Program-made: the position numbers and the translations under genes | NCBI GenBank assembly: GCA_003344405.1 | Contig: NOWV01000032.1 | Location: forward strand, 1-64,000 | Length of the DNA stretch: 64,000 nt | Direction of reading: 5' to 3' | Source: Trichoplax sp. H2 | Taxonomy: Eukaryota > Placozoa > Uniplacotomia > Trichoplacea | The notes under the pieces: model-generated | The model's input: the letters and a program-made list of their open reading frames with translations, nothing else | The model's database searches: none | What the model was told of the DNA's origin: nothing | Shown here: positions 27,701 to 46,500 of the stretch, piece after piece | Layout of the letters: the number at the start of each line of letters is the position of its first letter | Numbering within the stretch: the stretch's first letter is position 1

Positions 27701-30281
27701 AATATAGAACAAAAATTTAGAGCAGAAGATGTTCTCTAATTATTGCTACGTATTGTTTTATGGGCACTACAGTGTGGAATATATTTACCGGTCGATGTAG
27801 GCGGACTTTCAAGCATAGGCATGTCATATCTGATGTCAAGGTAAGCTAATAGTACTTGCAAATGATGCAAGTAAATTAAAAGATCGTTATACTTGTACAC
27901 TTAACTCATCGTTAGCTTAGTTGTCGCCTGCTGCATATATGGATTTTGTAGTTTTGTAGTGAGATGATAGATCTATAATTATAATCCAGATTGAATTAAT
28001 TTATTGATATATCTATAGATATTCGATGACACTGTTGCAAGTTGCTGCGAAGGTGGTCGAGTGAAAGTGTGGGACGTAATCAAAGGAAAATTAATTAAGG
28101 TAGAATAATACATTATGTCTTTAATTTAAAACATCGGTTAATGTTCAGGTACTATCTAGCTAATAGCGTTTCAAAAGTAATTTAAAGTACAGTATTAACG
28201 AAAACTAATTAATATTTACCTCGCTTTGCTACTCTATAAAATCTAGTCGCTAAAAGGGCATGTCGGGCCAGTCAATTGTATCAAATTAGACAAATATCAC
28301 CTTGTTAGCGGTGGATCTGATGGTTATGCTTTCTTATGGAGTGCTATTGGAAATTATAAAGGTTGTCTTGGTGCATTTCGGCATCCCAAGTGAGTGTATT
28401 GCAATGTTAAAACTACTAGAACCTTTAACATTTAAGTTAATGCTTACCATTTTAGTATCCTCCTTGTGTATAGTCTTCATACGCATTGGTTATTAGTCTA
28501 TCAATCTTATAAGCACTGTAAACAGCATGTCTATAGATAAATAATTAGTACTTAATTCGGAATAGTTATAAATACTAATTACGCTATACACACTAAGCTC
28601 CAGCGCTTTACATATTCATGATCGGTGTTAAAGTTTATTTACAGTCCTAGAACTTGATCCATTGCAGTGTTATCGATTTTACCACAGCATAATTACCGTA
28701 GTATGCTATAACATACCGGTACTGGCTTCCATTGTAATATTATGTTCGATAGTTACAATTTTATTAACTAAATGTTTTATTTTGCAAAATAGTGCCGTCA
28801 CATCGGTTGATTTTCATTACTGCCGAATTATTACCGGCTCTGAAGACGGCAAAGTAAGCACTACGTGAAGTCTTTATAGCGTACTTTAGATCTTAACTGA
28901 AATATTAGAATTACTGAAGCAATAATAAGACTTAGTTAGCTTGATTATTCTTAATCTGATATCCTTTACTCCTTAGATACGTATTTGGAGTATTATTAAT
29001 GGAGATTGTTTGCGCGTTATGCGAGGCAATAGCAGATCTGATCCTATATTTAATCTATTTGCCCAAGATAATAGGTAATAATCAGTGTGAATAAAAATTG
29101 AAATATCGTTCTTTTTTAATGCATATATTGGTTGTAACCATAATATAATCATGCAAAGTTTGGTTAATAACGATTGTAATGGTCATGAATCATAAATCTA
29201 TAGCTGAATAAGACTCTCAATATACGCGTATATCATTTACAACTGACAGCATCGTCTAATACGTTATACTGTTTATCTTCATAGATTAATTACCAGTACT
29301 ATAAGAAACGTCTTTAATTATACTTTTGAACCTGTGGATTGGGATTACAATGCTACAACAGCCAAGTTTAAGGTTGAAATACTTACTGTGCAGCATGACA
29401 ATAAACCGGTTGAACGATTAGCACCTTCATATATCCGTGTATTAAGAAATCGAACGTTTTCAACAAATAATGATCGCGTCCATCATGATACCGTCACACC
29501 GGGCAAATATGGCTTGCACGGTAGACCATTAACAGCAAATACACTAAATCCAAAGAGTAGACCTAATAGTAGTTGCAGTAGTGGTATATCCTTTTCATCG
29601 CGACGTGTGATACAAGATAAAGATACTACCAATCTTAAAAGACCATCGACTGCAAACGTTAGTTCTCAAGTTTATGGTACTAAAGATCGTACCTTACGAC
29701 CAAGGTCCTCACCGGCTAAATTATATCGCAAGCGACAAGATCAACAAGATGATGACGACAATATGACCTTAAATACTTGCCTATCTGCTAGGTCAGTAAG
29801 AGCTACTTCAGAGACTCAAGTTGAGACCGTAAAAACTTTCCAAAAGACAACATCCAAGCTAAGGCCATCCACAGCACCAGTTATCCGATTTGCTGATAAT
29901 ATCATCTCTGATATGTATGTTGAGCCGCGTATCATTGGCCGTGTTAAAAGTGCGAATGCTGCATTAGATCGCCCACAGTCTTCCAATATCAATCAAATGA
30001 CCAAAATGGTTTTTAAAGTGGGACAACCATATAGCAAAGATAGCAATAGCGATAACGATAATAATGATAGCCGCCAAATTAAGAAACATCGACCTAAAAG
30101 TGCCCATATTTTGCATTCGTCTGCATCTGTTCAGTCCATTAATATTGATAAGATTAATTCCAATAATTATTTAAATTTAAAAACTTTTGAAGAAGAGTTA
30201 GCCTATACTAAAAATTTAAAGAAATTCAACCTGGCTATTAGCAAATCGAAGAAAAAGAATCAGTATATGTCATTGGACTAA
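24736..30281 (+). CDS. FBXW10: F-box and WD-repeat protein 10, 12 exons, 1047 aa
   Basis: Predicted substrate-recognition subunit of an SCF-type ubiquitin ligase. Exons: 24736-25237, 25382-26013, 26739-26977, 27078-27278, 27387-27431, 27574-27650, 27773-27840, 28019-28099, 28247-28389, 28793-28853, 28977-29074, 29285-30281; the sum is 3144 nt and every phase closes. The N-terminal region (residues 1-170) has the family CGECEACRL, NKTKEWFTRC and GKDYTYTRSR motifs. A Ser-rich low-complexity stretch follows (about 170-320). The F-box is at about 325-370 (MIKRLPVHISKNILGMLD, CVSRHWR). Then come a VPVPQV segment, a WD40 propeller from about residue 460 to 715 (GHAGSIRALYMCEKEGYILS, GHVGPVNCIKL) and a long basic tail with repeated RPxSA-like motifs. 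Alignment to vertebrate FBXW10 continues from the first residues through the propeller. The start is the first ATG after a splice acceptor. Confidence 0.94.
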
Positions 30282-30652
30282 AGCAACGTATCAGGTATAT
30301 AGAGAAGATATAATTATAGTATGCTCGGAAAAGACAGTAACTTTCCTTAAGATGAATTATGAATCTATTATTACCTATTAAATTATGAATATATAAATCG
30401 ACAAAAGTTTTGTTATTCGATGACGATTTAGTCGAAATTTCGAATTAATGTTTTTTTTACATTATAACGTAAATAATTTATGGAATACATGAATATTTAG
30501 CTATGAGGTAATCGCTTATTAAATATTAACTTCAAAATACAATGTTTTTTTAGATTTAACTTGTGTTTTTTATTTGAAAAATTTCACTGTAATATTTAAA
30601 GCGAAGCGTACCACGCTAAAGTAATCGGCATTTGAAATCGATGAAATTTTAG

Positions 30653-30825
30653 GGATGAATACATCTTGTGCATTTTATATTTTGTCAAAGACAAACTTAA
30701 ACCCAAGTGATCCAGGACAACGTCCTAAAAAATATTTAAATAAAAGTTGTACTAAAATCGTTATTCATGGATATAGGAGCTCATTTGCACAGCCAAAAAG
30801 AAATGATGTTGTAGGGGACACTTAG
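30653..30825 (+). pseudogene. Orphan pancreatic-lipase-like exon
   Basis: Open segment after a good acceptor (GAAATTTTAG), ending in a stop at 30823-30825, about 57 codons. It reads FYILSKTNLNPSDPGQ and then KIVIHGYRSSFAQP. In the pancreatic/endothelial lipase family the N-terminal lipase region starts with F.LYT..NP and continues into the strand ending HGF, whose HG forms the oxyanion hole; spacing and order agree. No exon with the GHSLG nucleophile elbow is visible downstream before TBCD, so this looks like a stranded fragment rather than a working enzyme. The homology is by eye. Confidence 0.4.
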
Positions 30826-31319
30826 TATATAGACTTTACAAAAGAGGGAGTTAGATCGCATTTTCTACTTAATATTAATAATTTTAGTTTATCACTATTA
30901 TATACAATCTGGTATTATGGCATCAACAACTGTAATACAGCAGGGGTTTTACGAATGTGAAGCTGCATATAGATGTAATATAAAATATTAAATTTAGTGC
31001 GACACATATGTTTACTTTACATGTCCATTAAAATTAGCAAAAATTAAGATATAGCGAATGATATGACTCATTTAGAAACTTAAGAATGAAACGATAATAT
31101 ACAGGGTATAGAGTACTTGAAAGCTACAATTACTAATTTTTATGGAATAACTCATTAATCGAAGAATGACATATTTAAGAGTATGATAGTTTTATTGCAT
31201 GTAAAACACGAACGTACATATACATATTCACGTATTAAAAACATTTTCACAAGTAATAAAATGATCAGCTTACAAATATTGGAAGCCACTCTACCATTAT
31301 GTATCCCCTTGTCACAAAC

Positions 31320-31475
31320 TTGCGAACTACTACCCTAAACTAATAGATTACTTATTCTTATTCCGCTACACCCGGAGGTCTACTGTGTGGTAATCTTATA
31401 CTACTTACCGTCACACAGGAATAAGACTGTTCTAAGAGATTAGTATAGTTTTTTACTAATAGAGTAGTCGAAACG
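31320..31475. repeat. Long imperfect inverted repeat
   Basis: CTTATTCC (31357-31364) pairs with GGAATAAG (31418-31425), and inside it TGTGTGGTAA (31384-31393) pairs with TTACCGTCACACA (31405-31417, 3-nt bulge). Weaker complementarity extends outward to about 31322 and 31473 (CGAACTACT with AGTAGTCG). Could be a foldback or MITE remnant, or a transcribed hairpin. Confidence 0.5.
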
Positions 31476-31497
31476 CTATCTAATCACGAACTGTAGA

Positions 31498-31702
31498 GCT
31501 GAGCATTCGTTCCTCCTTTTATACCCTACCACAAAACTTGTGGTTCACGCATAGTAATTTAGCAATATAACATTTACATGAACCGTGGTTCGTAAAGGGA
31601 AACAACCCTCAATAAACTATATAGTTTACTATAGATGCAATTAGTAAACAACTTTAATTGGCAATAACTAATAAATAGCCAATTAAACGAACGAGGCTCA
31701 GC
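31498..31702. repeat. Element-like block with about 15-bp terminal inverted repeats
   Basis: GCTGAGCATTCGTTC (31498-31512) is matched by the inverse of GAACGAGGCTCAGC (31689-31702). Inside are further inverted pairs, such as TTAATTGGC with GCCAATTAA and GTGGTTCA with TGAACC. It looks like a small non-autonomous element, but no target-site duplication could be confirmed. Confidence 0.45.
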
Positions 31703-32357
31703 ACGCTACTCGCACATTACTCGCAATTCGCGGCGGGTGCTAAGGTGACGCCAATATTAGTATCTATAAAGATTATACCAATTAATTTCACAACACGCTT
31801 ACATCCTGGTTGTCTAGCAAAACCATACACGATTAATATTCATAATTACTGTTTACTGTATTGTTATTAGCTATATGGCGAAATCTGCTTAATTAACATG
31901 CACGGTGGTTTGCTCCGTAACACCGCTGCAAATATTTGTATATAATAACAAAATACAAGAAACCATTCTCAGTTTGGCATAAGGTTAAAAAACTTCTTTA
32001 ACGATAAGCCTTATATTTGCTAAAATCGAAAACGGATGACCGTTATCAAGTGCTACTATGCACGATGTCTTTCATAAATGGCAGATACATTAAATTTTAG
32101 TTTCCTCTACCTCCTTCAGATGATAACGACTAAGATACTAATTTCAGCTGATTAGTAATTAATCATTACATCCCTAAGCAGTTATGTCAGCCTAGAAGCG
32201 GCATCTGTAAATGAATAAATATTTATTCGTTTGAATGAAAGAATTTTAAAAGTATAACCAGAATTTTGCTCTCGGGTTACTTACAATTGCCACGGGTGTT
32301 GGCTGAAACAGAATCAGTAGAATCTCTTGCCTTCACTTTACTTGACGTAGCTGACCT

Positions 32358-41007
<8,650 letters not shown>

Positions 41008-41229
41008 CTTTAGAAAATTGCAATGGAGATAAGTCGGTCTAATGAATACTATGGGCTGGCCAAGTGTGAACAGTACCGCCTTTTAAAGATAGCTACCTAG
41101 TCATCCGTGGACGTTGGGCGGTGGACACAGGACCTGGCAGTCTACCATGCTTTACTATAGCCTTTCAACCTCTATCCTACACAATACAATCAGTATGGAA
41201 ATAGAGGCCCGGGATTTTCAAATGTGTTT

Positions 41230-41915
41230 TCTACCGTTCAGAGCTTTACGCTGTGTACTGTGGGTTACAGTACTATGCATCGTACACTGTACCGTAATGC
41301 ACTGTGCGTACCGCAGGTACACTGGTACAGTACTGTACGGTCGTGTGTCAACCACAGTACAGTACAGTACTGTATACTGTACCATTTGTACAGTACAACG
41401 TACTGTAGAAAAACGCCAGAATTTATATAAGTATTTTTGACTTGAAGTGCTAATATGAGTAGCTTTAACACATTTAATGTAAATTTGAATTACATATTCA
41501 CATACAGCATCTTATTTCCAATCAAACAATACCAAATTTGTCTAATAGGGACTTCAAACTATAATTTCATACGTGCGTACGTGCGTACCATAGCTACTCG
41601 AGACCCTAGTACTGTACAGTACTATATACAACGTATTGTAGAAAAATGCCAGAATTTATACAGTATAGTATTTTGACTCGAAATGCTAATAGCAGTAGCT
41701 GTAACACATTTAATGTAACTTTAAATTACATATTCACATAAAACGTCTTATTTCTAATCAAATAATACCAAATTTGTCTAACAAGGACTTAAAACTATAA
41801 TTTCATATAGTTTCAATCGTCGGGAAAGACTTATCAGATACCCTCATTATCGTACAGTACTAAATACTCTACATTTCTGTCGGTACAGTACAGTACTGTA
41901 CTATTTGAAACCGCT
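41230..41915. repeat. GTAC clusters and a 233-bp-spaced direct duplication in the TBCD promoter region
   Basis: GTACTGTAC-type palindromes cover 41.23-41.41, 41.60-41.64 and 41.85-41.91 kb. Two roughly 178-bp direct repeats (41395-41571 and 41628-41806) start ACAACGTA(C/T)TGTAGAAAAA, share most bases and end TATAATTTCAT. Each copy is preceded by a GTAC motif. This lies in the head-to-head gap 41008-43537. Confidence 0.8.
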
Positions 41916-43537
41916 ACAGGAGATGACATAATCCATCAACAACGTCAACACTGCTAAACTGGGCTGTCAGCTTCTGTCCGACTTTGAAATCATTTGATAA
42001 TAATAAATAAAAAACTTTTGCGGCTTCTTAACTCTCGCACTGGTGAAACTGTAAACAACTTCTTGGATTCGTGTACAAGCAGAGAAGCAAGCTATCACTT
42101 TGATTAGCAGGTAGTGCTGAATTATTTGTTCGGTGATGCCGGATATGGATCTTGCAGGTAAGGAGGGTTTAGCATCAGATGATTTACTCTGCGTTGTAGG
42201 TATTTACTACCTGCCACGTCGACAAAACGTGAAAGAGTTGGATCACATTAATTGATTGGCTCTTGCTTCATAATAAAACTATGGTACAATAATGTATAGG
42301 AAGAATAAGGATTAAAATTTTGTACCATGAATGAGTCGTTCTAGCTCTTGCTGTTACATTCTGTAAGTTAAAATATATATGTCATGATTTAGCCCTCCGG
42401 ACACCTGGCATGAGTAGAAAAAACTTTGACATCGGTGATATAGCTGAAGAAGATGCCAATTACCCTACCCAATTTCATTATTTACTGTACATGCATTAAA
42501 ATAATTATTCTAAACAATGTAAACGATAAAATCGATCGAGTTCAGTCAATAATGACAGCAATCATCACAACAACCGTAAATATCAGAAGAACGGTGAAGA
42601 ACGAGATTGCTCGGCTTATTATCTCAAAAATTCATAAATTCTCTTGTTTATGTGTGATTATATGAAATAATGACTAATTCATGCTGTATTCCTCCACGGA
42701 CTTATGGTAAATTTAAACAAATTAAGCAGTAAACCTACTGTACCTCCACTTAGTAAAAGTCAATAACAACGATTGATTAATTATCCGCTCGCTTGCTGCT
42801 AGACTTTAATAGTTTAAAGTTTAAACCATACGTGTAAATACCAGGCATTTCTACAGTAACGTAATCAACGCATTCGGCTACACATGATTAATCTGAAGTA
42901 TAGGACTGATAAATCACTGCTGCTCTTGCTCGATATGCATACTTCGAAAATTTTAGAAATCTCCAGGTTCCTTTTTCTGCAGAATTCTCATCTAAATATG
43001 GCCACCGCAGTCTGTGTACAATTCGAATTAATACGATACCATTGAACATATGTTTCAGATCAATGGCTACCAATTCTATACCACACTTTTCCTAGCAGAG
43101 ATATCGATATACAGGTAATCAATCATATTAAGGACTAAAAAATTGAGTATTACAGCCGAGTACTTTATACCGATATTTCTATCGTATATAATTTTATTAG
43201 ATTTCTTCCTATTTCCCCCAAAAGCTACCAGATAGCGATACCTATTTTGCCATCGATCGCTTAGTTTACTGTTAATCCTAGTAATAATTAATAAAATAAA
43301 ATTTTTACTGGATTAGGATTTATCAAGCGAACATATCGCAAGGATATTTTTTCTTCTGGAAAATGGTGAAGTAAATGAAGTTGCGAAGAGTAAGATAGAG
43401 TTAATTTACTACTGTGAATTTTCCTAATTAAACTAAAGATTGAAAACTAAAGCCTGTAGTTATAACGTAATGGACCAGAGTTGCAAAGGTGATAAAATGA
43501 ATGAAGGTTTGATTATGCGACCGTTAATCTTTTGCAG
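41916..43537. other. Unresolved region upstream of the TBCD-like gene
   Basis: Because the first certain exon of the TBCD-like gene enters in phase 2, at least one upstream exon should lie here. A short ATG segment with a donor (MPDMDLA at about 42136) and an in-frame run reminiscent of TBCD (AALARYAYFENF at about 42.92 kb, directly preceded by stop codons) are candidates. Neither can be joined with confidence. Confidence 0.35.
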
Positions 43538-46500
43538 AAGAAGCACTTAGCTTTTGCTTTTACCAGCTTCGAAATGATGCCCAATCCAAGAGGTTAATAT
43601 GTTACCAAAAATAGTTATGCAAGAATTCCAAGTATCAGTTAAAAATCGACGCTGATTAATTATAGAGAGCAAATAGCAACAAATAAGTGCTACTAAATGT
43701 TATATTTTTTCAGACTAAAAGTAACAATTTTTGATTTACTGTAACAAATAATTTAGATTCAAACATGCAGTCCTTATTGGCTCGCTACCAAAATTTATGT
43801 TAGAAAGTAAATTGCAATACGTAAGTAATGAATGAAGAACTAATCGATTATCGTAACACTGCAATGGTCATTTCCATTGTAAAATATTGTTATTGGTATT
43901 AAATATAGATACTAAGAAATCTACTTGAAGCTATCTTATTTGATTCGTGTGGGGAAGCTTACGATAGCAAATTACGCAAATCAGCTATAAAAGCTATTGA
44001 AAAGTAAACTATCTACTGCAGTTCCTACTTTGTAACGATAAGGATAATAAATTTATTTGTTTAATTTGAAAGAATATTTTCATTGATGTGAAGCTCAATT
44101 TAGAATTTACGTACATATTCAGATAGATAATATGTTTAGCAATTAGTTGATAAACAAACCTTACATTTTACATAGAATTGTCCGAAAATGCCCAGTTGAT
44201 GGTGATTGTGATGGGATAACTGCTATAAATAATGATATAGTTCGCTTTCTCTTTGATGGATTAATGAAAGCCATGACTGACTACAGTTCTAATTCGCGCG
44301 GCGATGTTGGATATATGTATGATAACTAATGTAGCAACGTTAATGTTCTTGTGCAACTTATACTCCTTCACACGAGACTGCAAAAGTCGATTATTTATTT
44401 ATCTATTTGTTGATAACTATGTACACGTCATAACTTATTTACTTTTAATGTAGTGTTCGAGAAGCTGCCATGTCTGGCATTGAATTTCTCTTAACTCACA
44501 TATCTAGGCAAGATCCATCACTTATTAAAAGAGATGAGTAAGTATTATCGGAGAGTATTCCACAGTATTCGCTTTATTAAGTATAGGACTGGTGTAATCG
44601 TTTCATAATGCATATCATTGTGCCACCTATTTCAGTTGGAAGCTATTTATTGGCAGTTTATTACAGCAAACAGCGGAAAAAATGGATAGGACGCGGGCGC
44701 ATGCTGGTGCTATTTTCATAAGATTAATTCACTCTGAAGTGTAAGTCCTAACAGCTGAAATCTTCTAAACCGAGATGATATAAATTTTCGTTTTATTAAA
44801 CTTTCAATTTCAATTGTAGGTCTGATACAAAAAAAATTCCTGGGTTGAAAGTTTTTCAAAAACTGTTTCCAAAGTACTAATATAGACTATTTAAATAAAC
44901 TATCGGTTACTGTTAAAATCTATTGCGCTAATATACGGTAATATTCTATCTACCAGAAACTTTCCGGACTTTTTTCGAAGAGGAAGATCAGCTGATATAT
45001 TCTCACGTTTGATAAAAATATTGCCTATGAAAGAATATACATATCCTGTATTATCTGGAATTGTTGTTAGCAGTGGTGGTTATGTATCTGAATCAATGGT
45101 GTGTTTTACAGACGTTGCTTATTTCAAATATATGTTAGAGCCTTGTATTAGATAAATCAACTGTTAAGTTAATAAATATTAGTTAACTAACAGGCACAAA
45201 TATAACACTGCTCTTTTCAATTATTACAATCTTGTAGTGCAACCACGCCCGACGTTCTCTTCTCAATTATTTAAGAGAATCTGCTAGCGAGTATGTAAAT
45301 CCCGATTTTATTGCGAATCATTTTCATCATATTGCTATTGTCCGTTTTTAAACACCATTAAATAAATCTAATTTTTTTCTTGCTAATAACTTGTTCATTA
45401 AATAGGAATATAGAACAGTTTGAAGATTTTTTGAACACACTAACAACTATTTATAAGAATAATGGTCGAACGGATAGGTTCTTTCATTTACTTACATCTA
45501 TAGTTCTTTCTATTGCTACATGTACATATTTCATACTAATTGAATTGTTGAACAGCTCACACACGTAAAATTTCATTAATAATTTAACGTTAAGTTAATT
45601 TTATGATTACAGGATTGTGTTTCCATTATTATGTATGACGGATTTTCTACTCTTGAATGACTCATTTTCATTAATTATGGATAACGATTGGTACACACTT
45701 TCGATCTTCTTTTTCGAATTTTAATGTATACAGCAACCTGTGCCAAGTTCTAATAATTCATACTTGATCATGTAACGCAAAATTTTATCATATAGTCATC
45801 CTTTTCTTTTGGGGGTCATGGATATGTTGGAAGTAGAAAGCGTGACTTCAACTGACGTTATAAAGACTGAAGTTATTATTAGCGCGTAATTACTTTCTAT
45901 AATTTGTCGATGATGAGGACAATATCGGTTACATTGTTTTCTTGTTTGTGTGCCAGTACTTGCGCCATGATGGAATTTCCGGATAAAATCAGAAAGCGAT
46001 CAATTCCACTGATTATAAAATATTTGATGAATAAATATCCAAAGGTAATTGAAATGGTTTATATAATTGATGTAGTTTTATGAGGTAAAATAGTAATATA
46101 TGTATACGAATATGTATATGACTAGGTTCGATGTTACGCGGCTGATCAACTATATATAGCACTGATGACCTTTGAAAAGTCATTACAAAATTATCAGATC
46201 GATCGGTTAATGGAATTGCTTGCTGACACTGTCTGGTATGCTATCGTATTGCCTATTGGATAGACGTTTATGTTACACGTAGTAGCTATTAATTTTTTAT
46301 CATTTGCATGTAGGGAAGATTCGTTATCAACTTTGCGTACGGTCATAGAGCAAATTTGCCATGGATTTAACCTAAGTGCTAATCACTTACTAGTAAGATA
46401 TTATTTTTAAATGCTATGATTTAACACATTTTCAACGAAATGTACAGTAAAACCATTAGGCTGATTTTTTAATTCTTTACTACAGCTATTAGAAGAATAA
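43538..46500 (+). CDS. Diverged TBCD paralogue, C-terminal half only, at least 15 exons
   Basis: Exons: 43538-43592, 43757-43820, 43909-44003, 44176-44316, 44454-44537, 44636-44740, 44820-44873, 44957-45098, 45238-45290, 45406-45477, 45613-45690, 45796-45885, 45957-46044, 46126-46235, 46314-46410. All have GT-AG boundaries and compatible phases, giving about 441 residues. Key matches to TBCD: LRNDAQSKR, LIGSLPKFMLESKL, MTDYSSNSRGDVGYIVREAA, TAEKMDRTRAHAGAIF, SGIVVSSGGYVSES and RCYAADQLYIALMTF. It may read through to a stop at 46410, or splice at 46391 to a short exon ending at 46500. The N-terminal tubulin-cofactor region is not visible and there is little room for it. Open frames across 15 exons argue against a pseudogene. 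The 5' end is unresolved, so this entry is partial at its start. Confidence 0.85.

Larger units (their letters stand above)
30282..32357. other. Tail-to-tail gap between FBXW10 and TBCD
   Basis: Contains an orphan lipase-like exon (30653-30825) and clustered inverted repeats (31.32-31.70 kb), annotated separately. Otherwise AT-rich with no gene. Confidence 0.6.

Noticed and set aside
42453-42665. 70-codon plus-strand ORF upstream of the TBCD-like gene
   Set aside because: No alignment to TBCD and no convincing splice sites that join it to the first secure exon.
42888-43073. 61-codon minus-strand ORF
   Set aside because: No recognisable family. The plus strand of the same stretch resembles TBCD slightly, which makes the minus frame a likely shadow.
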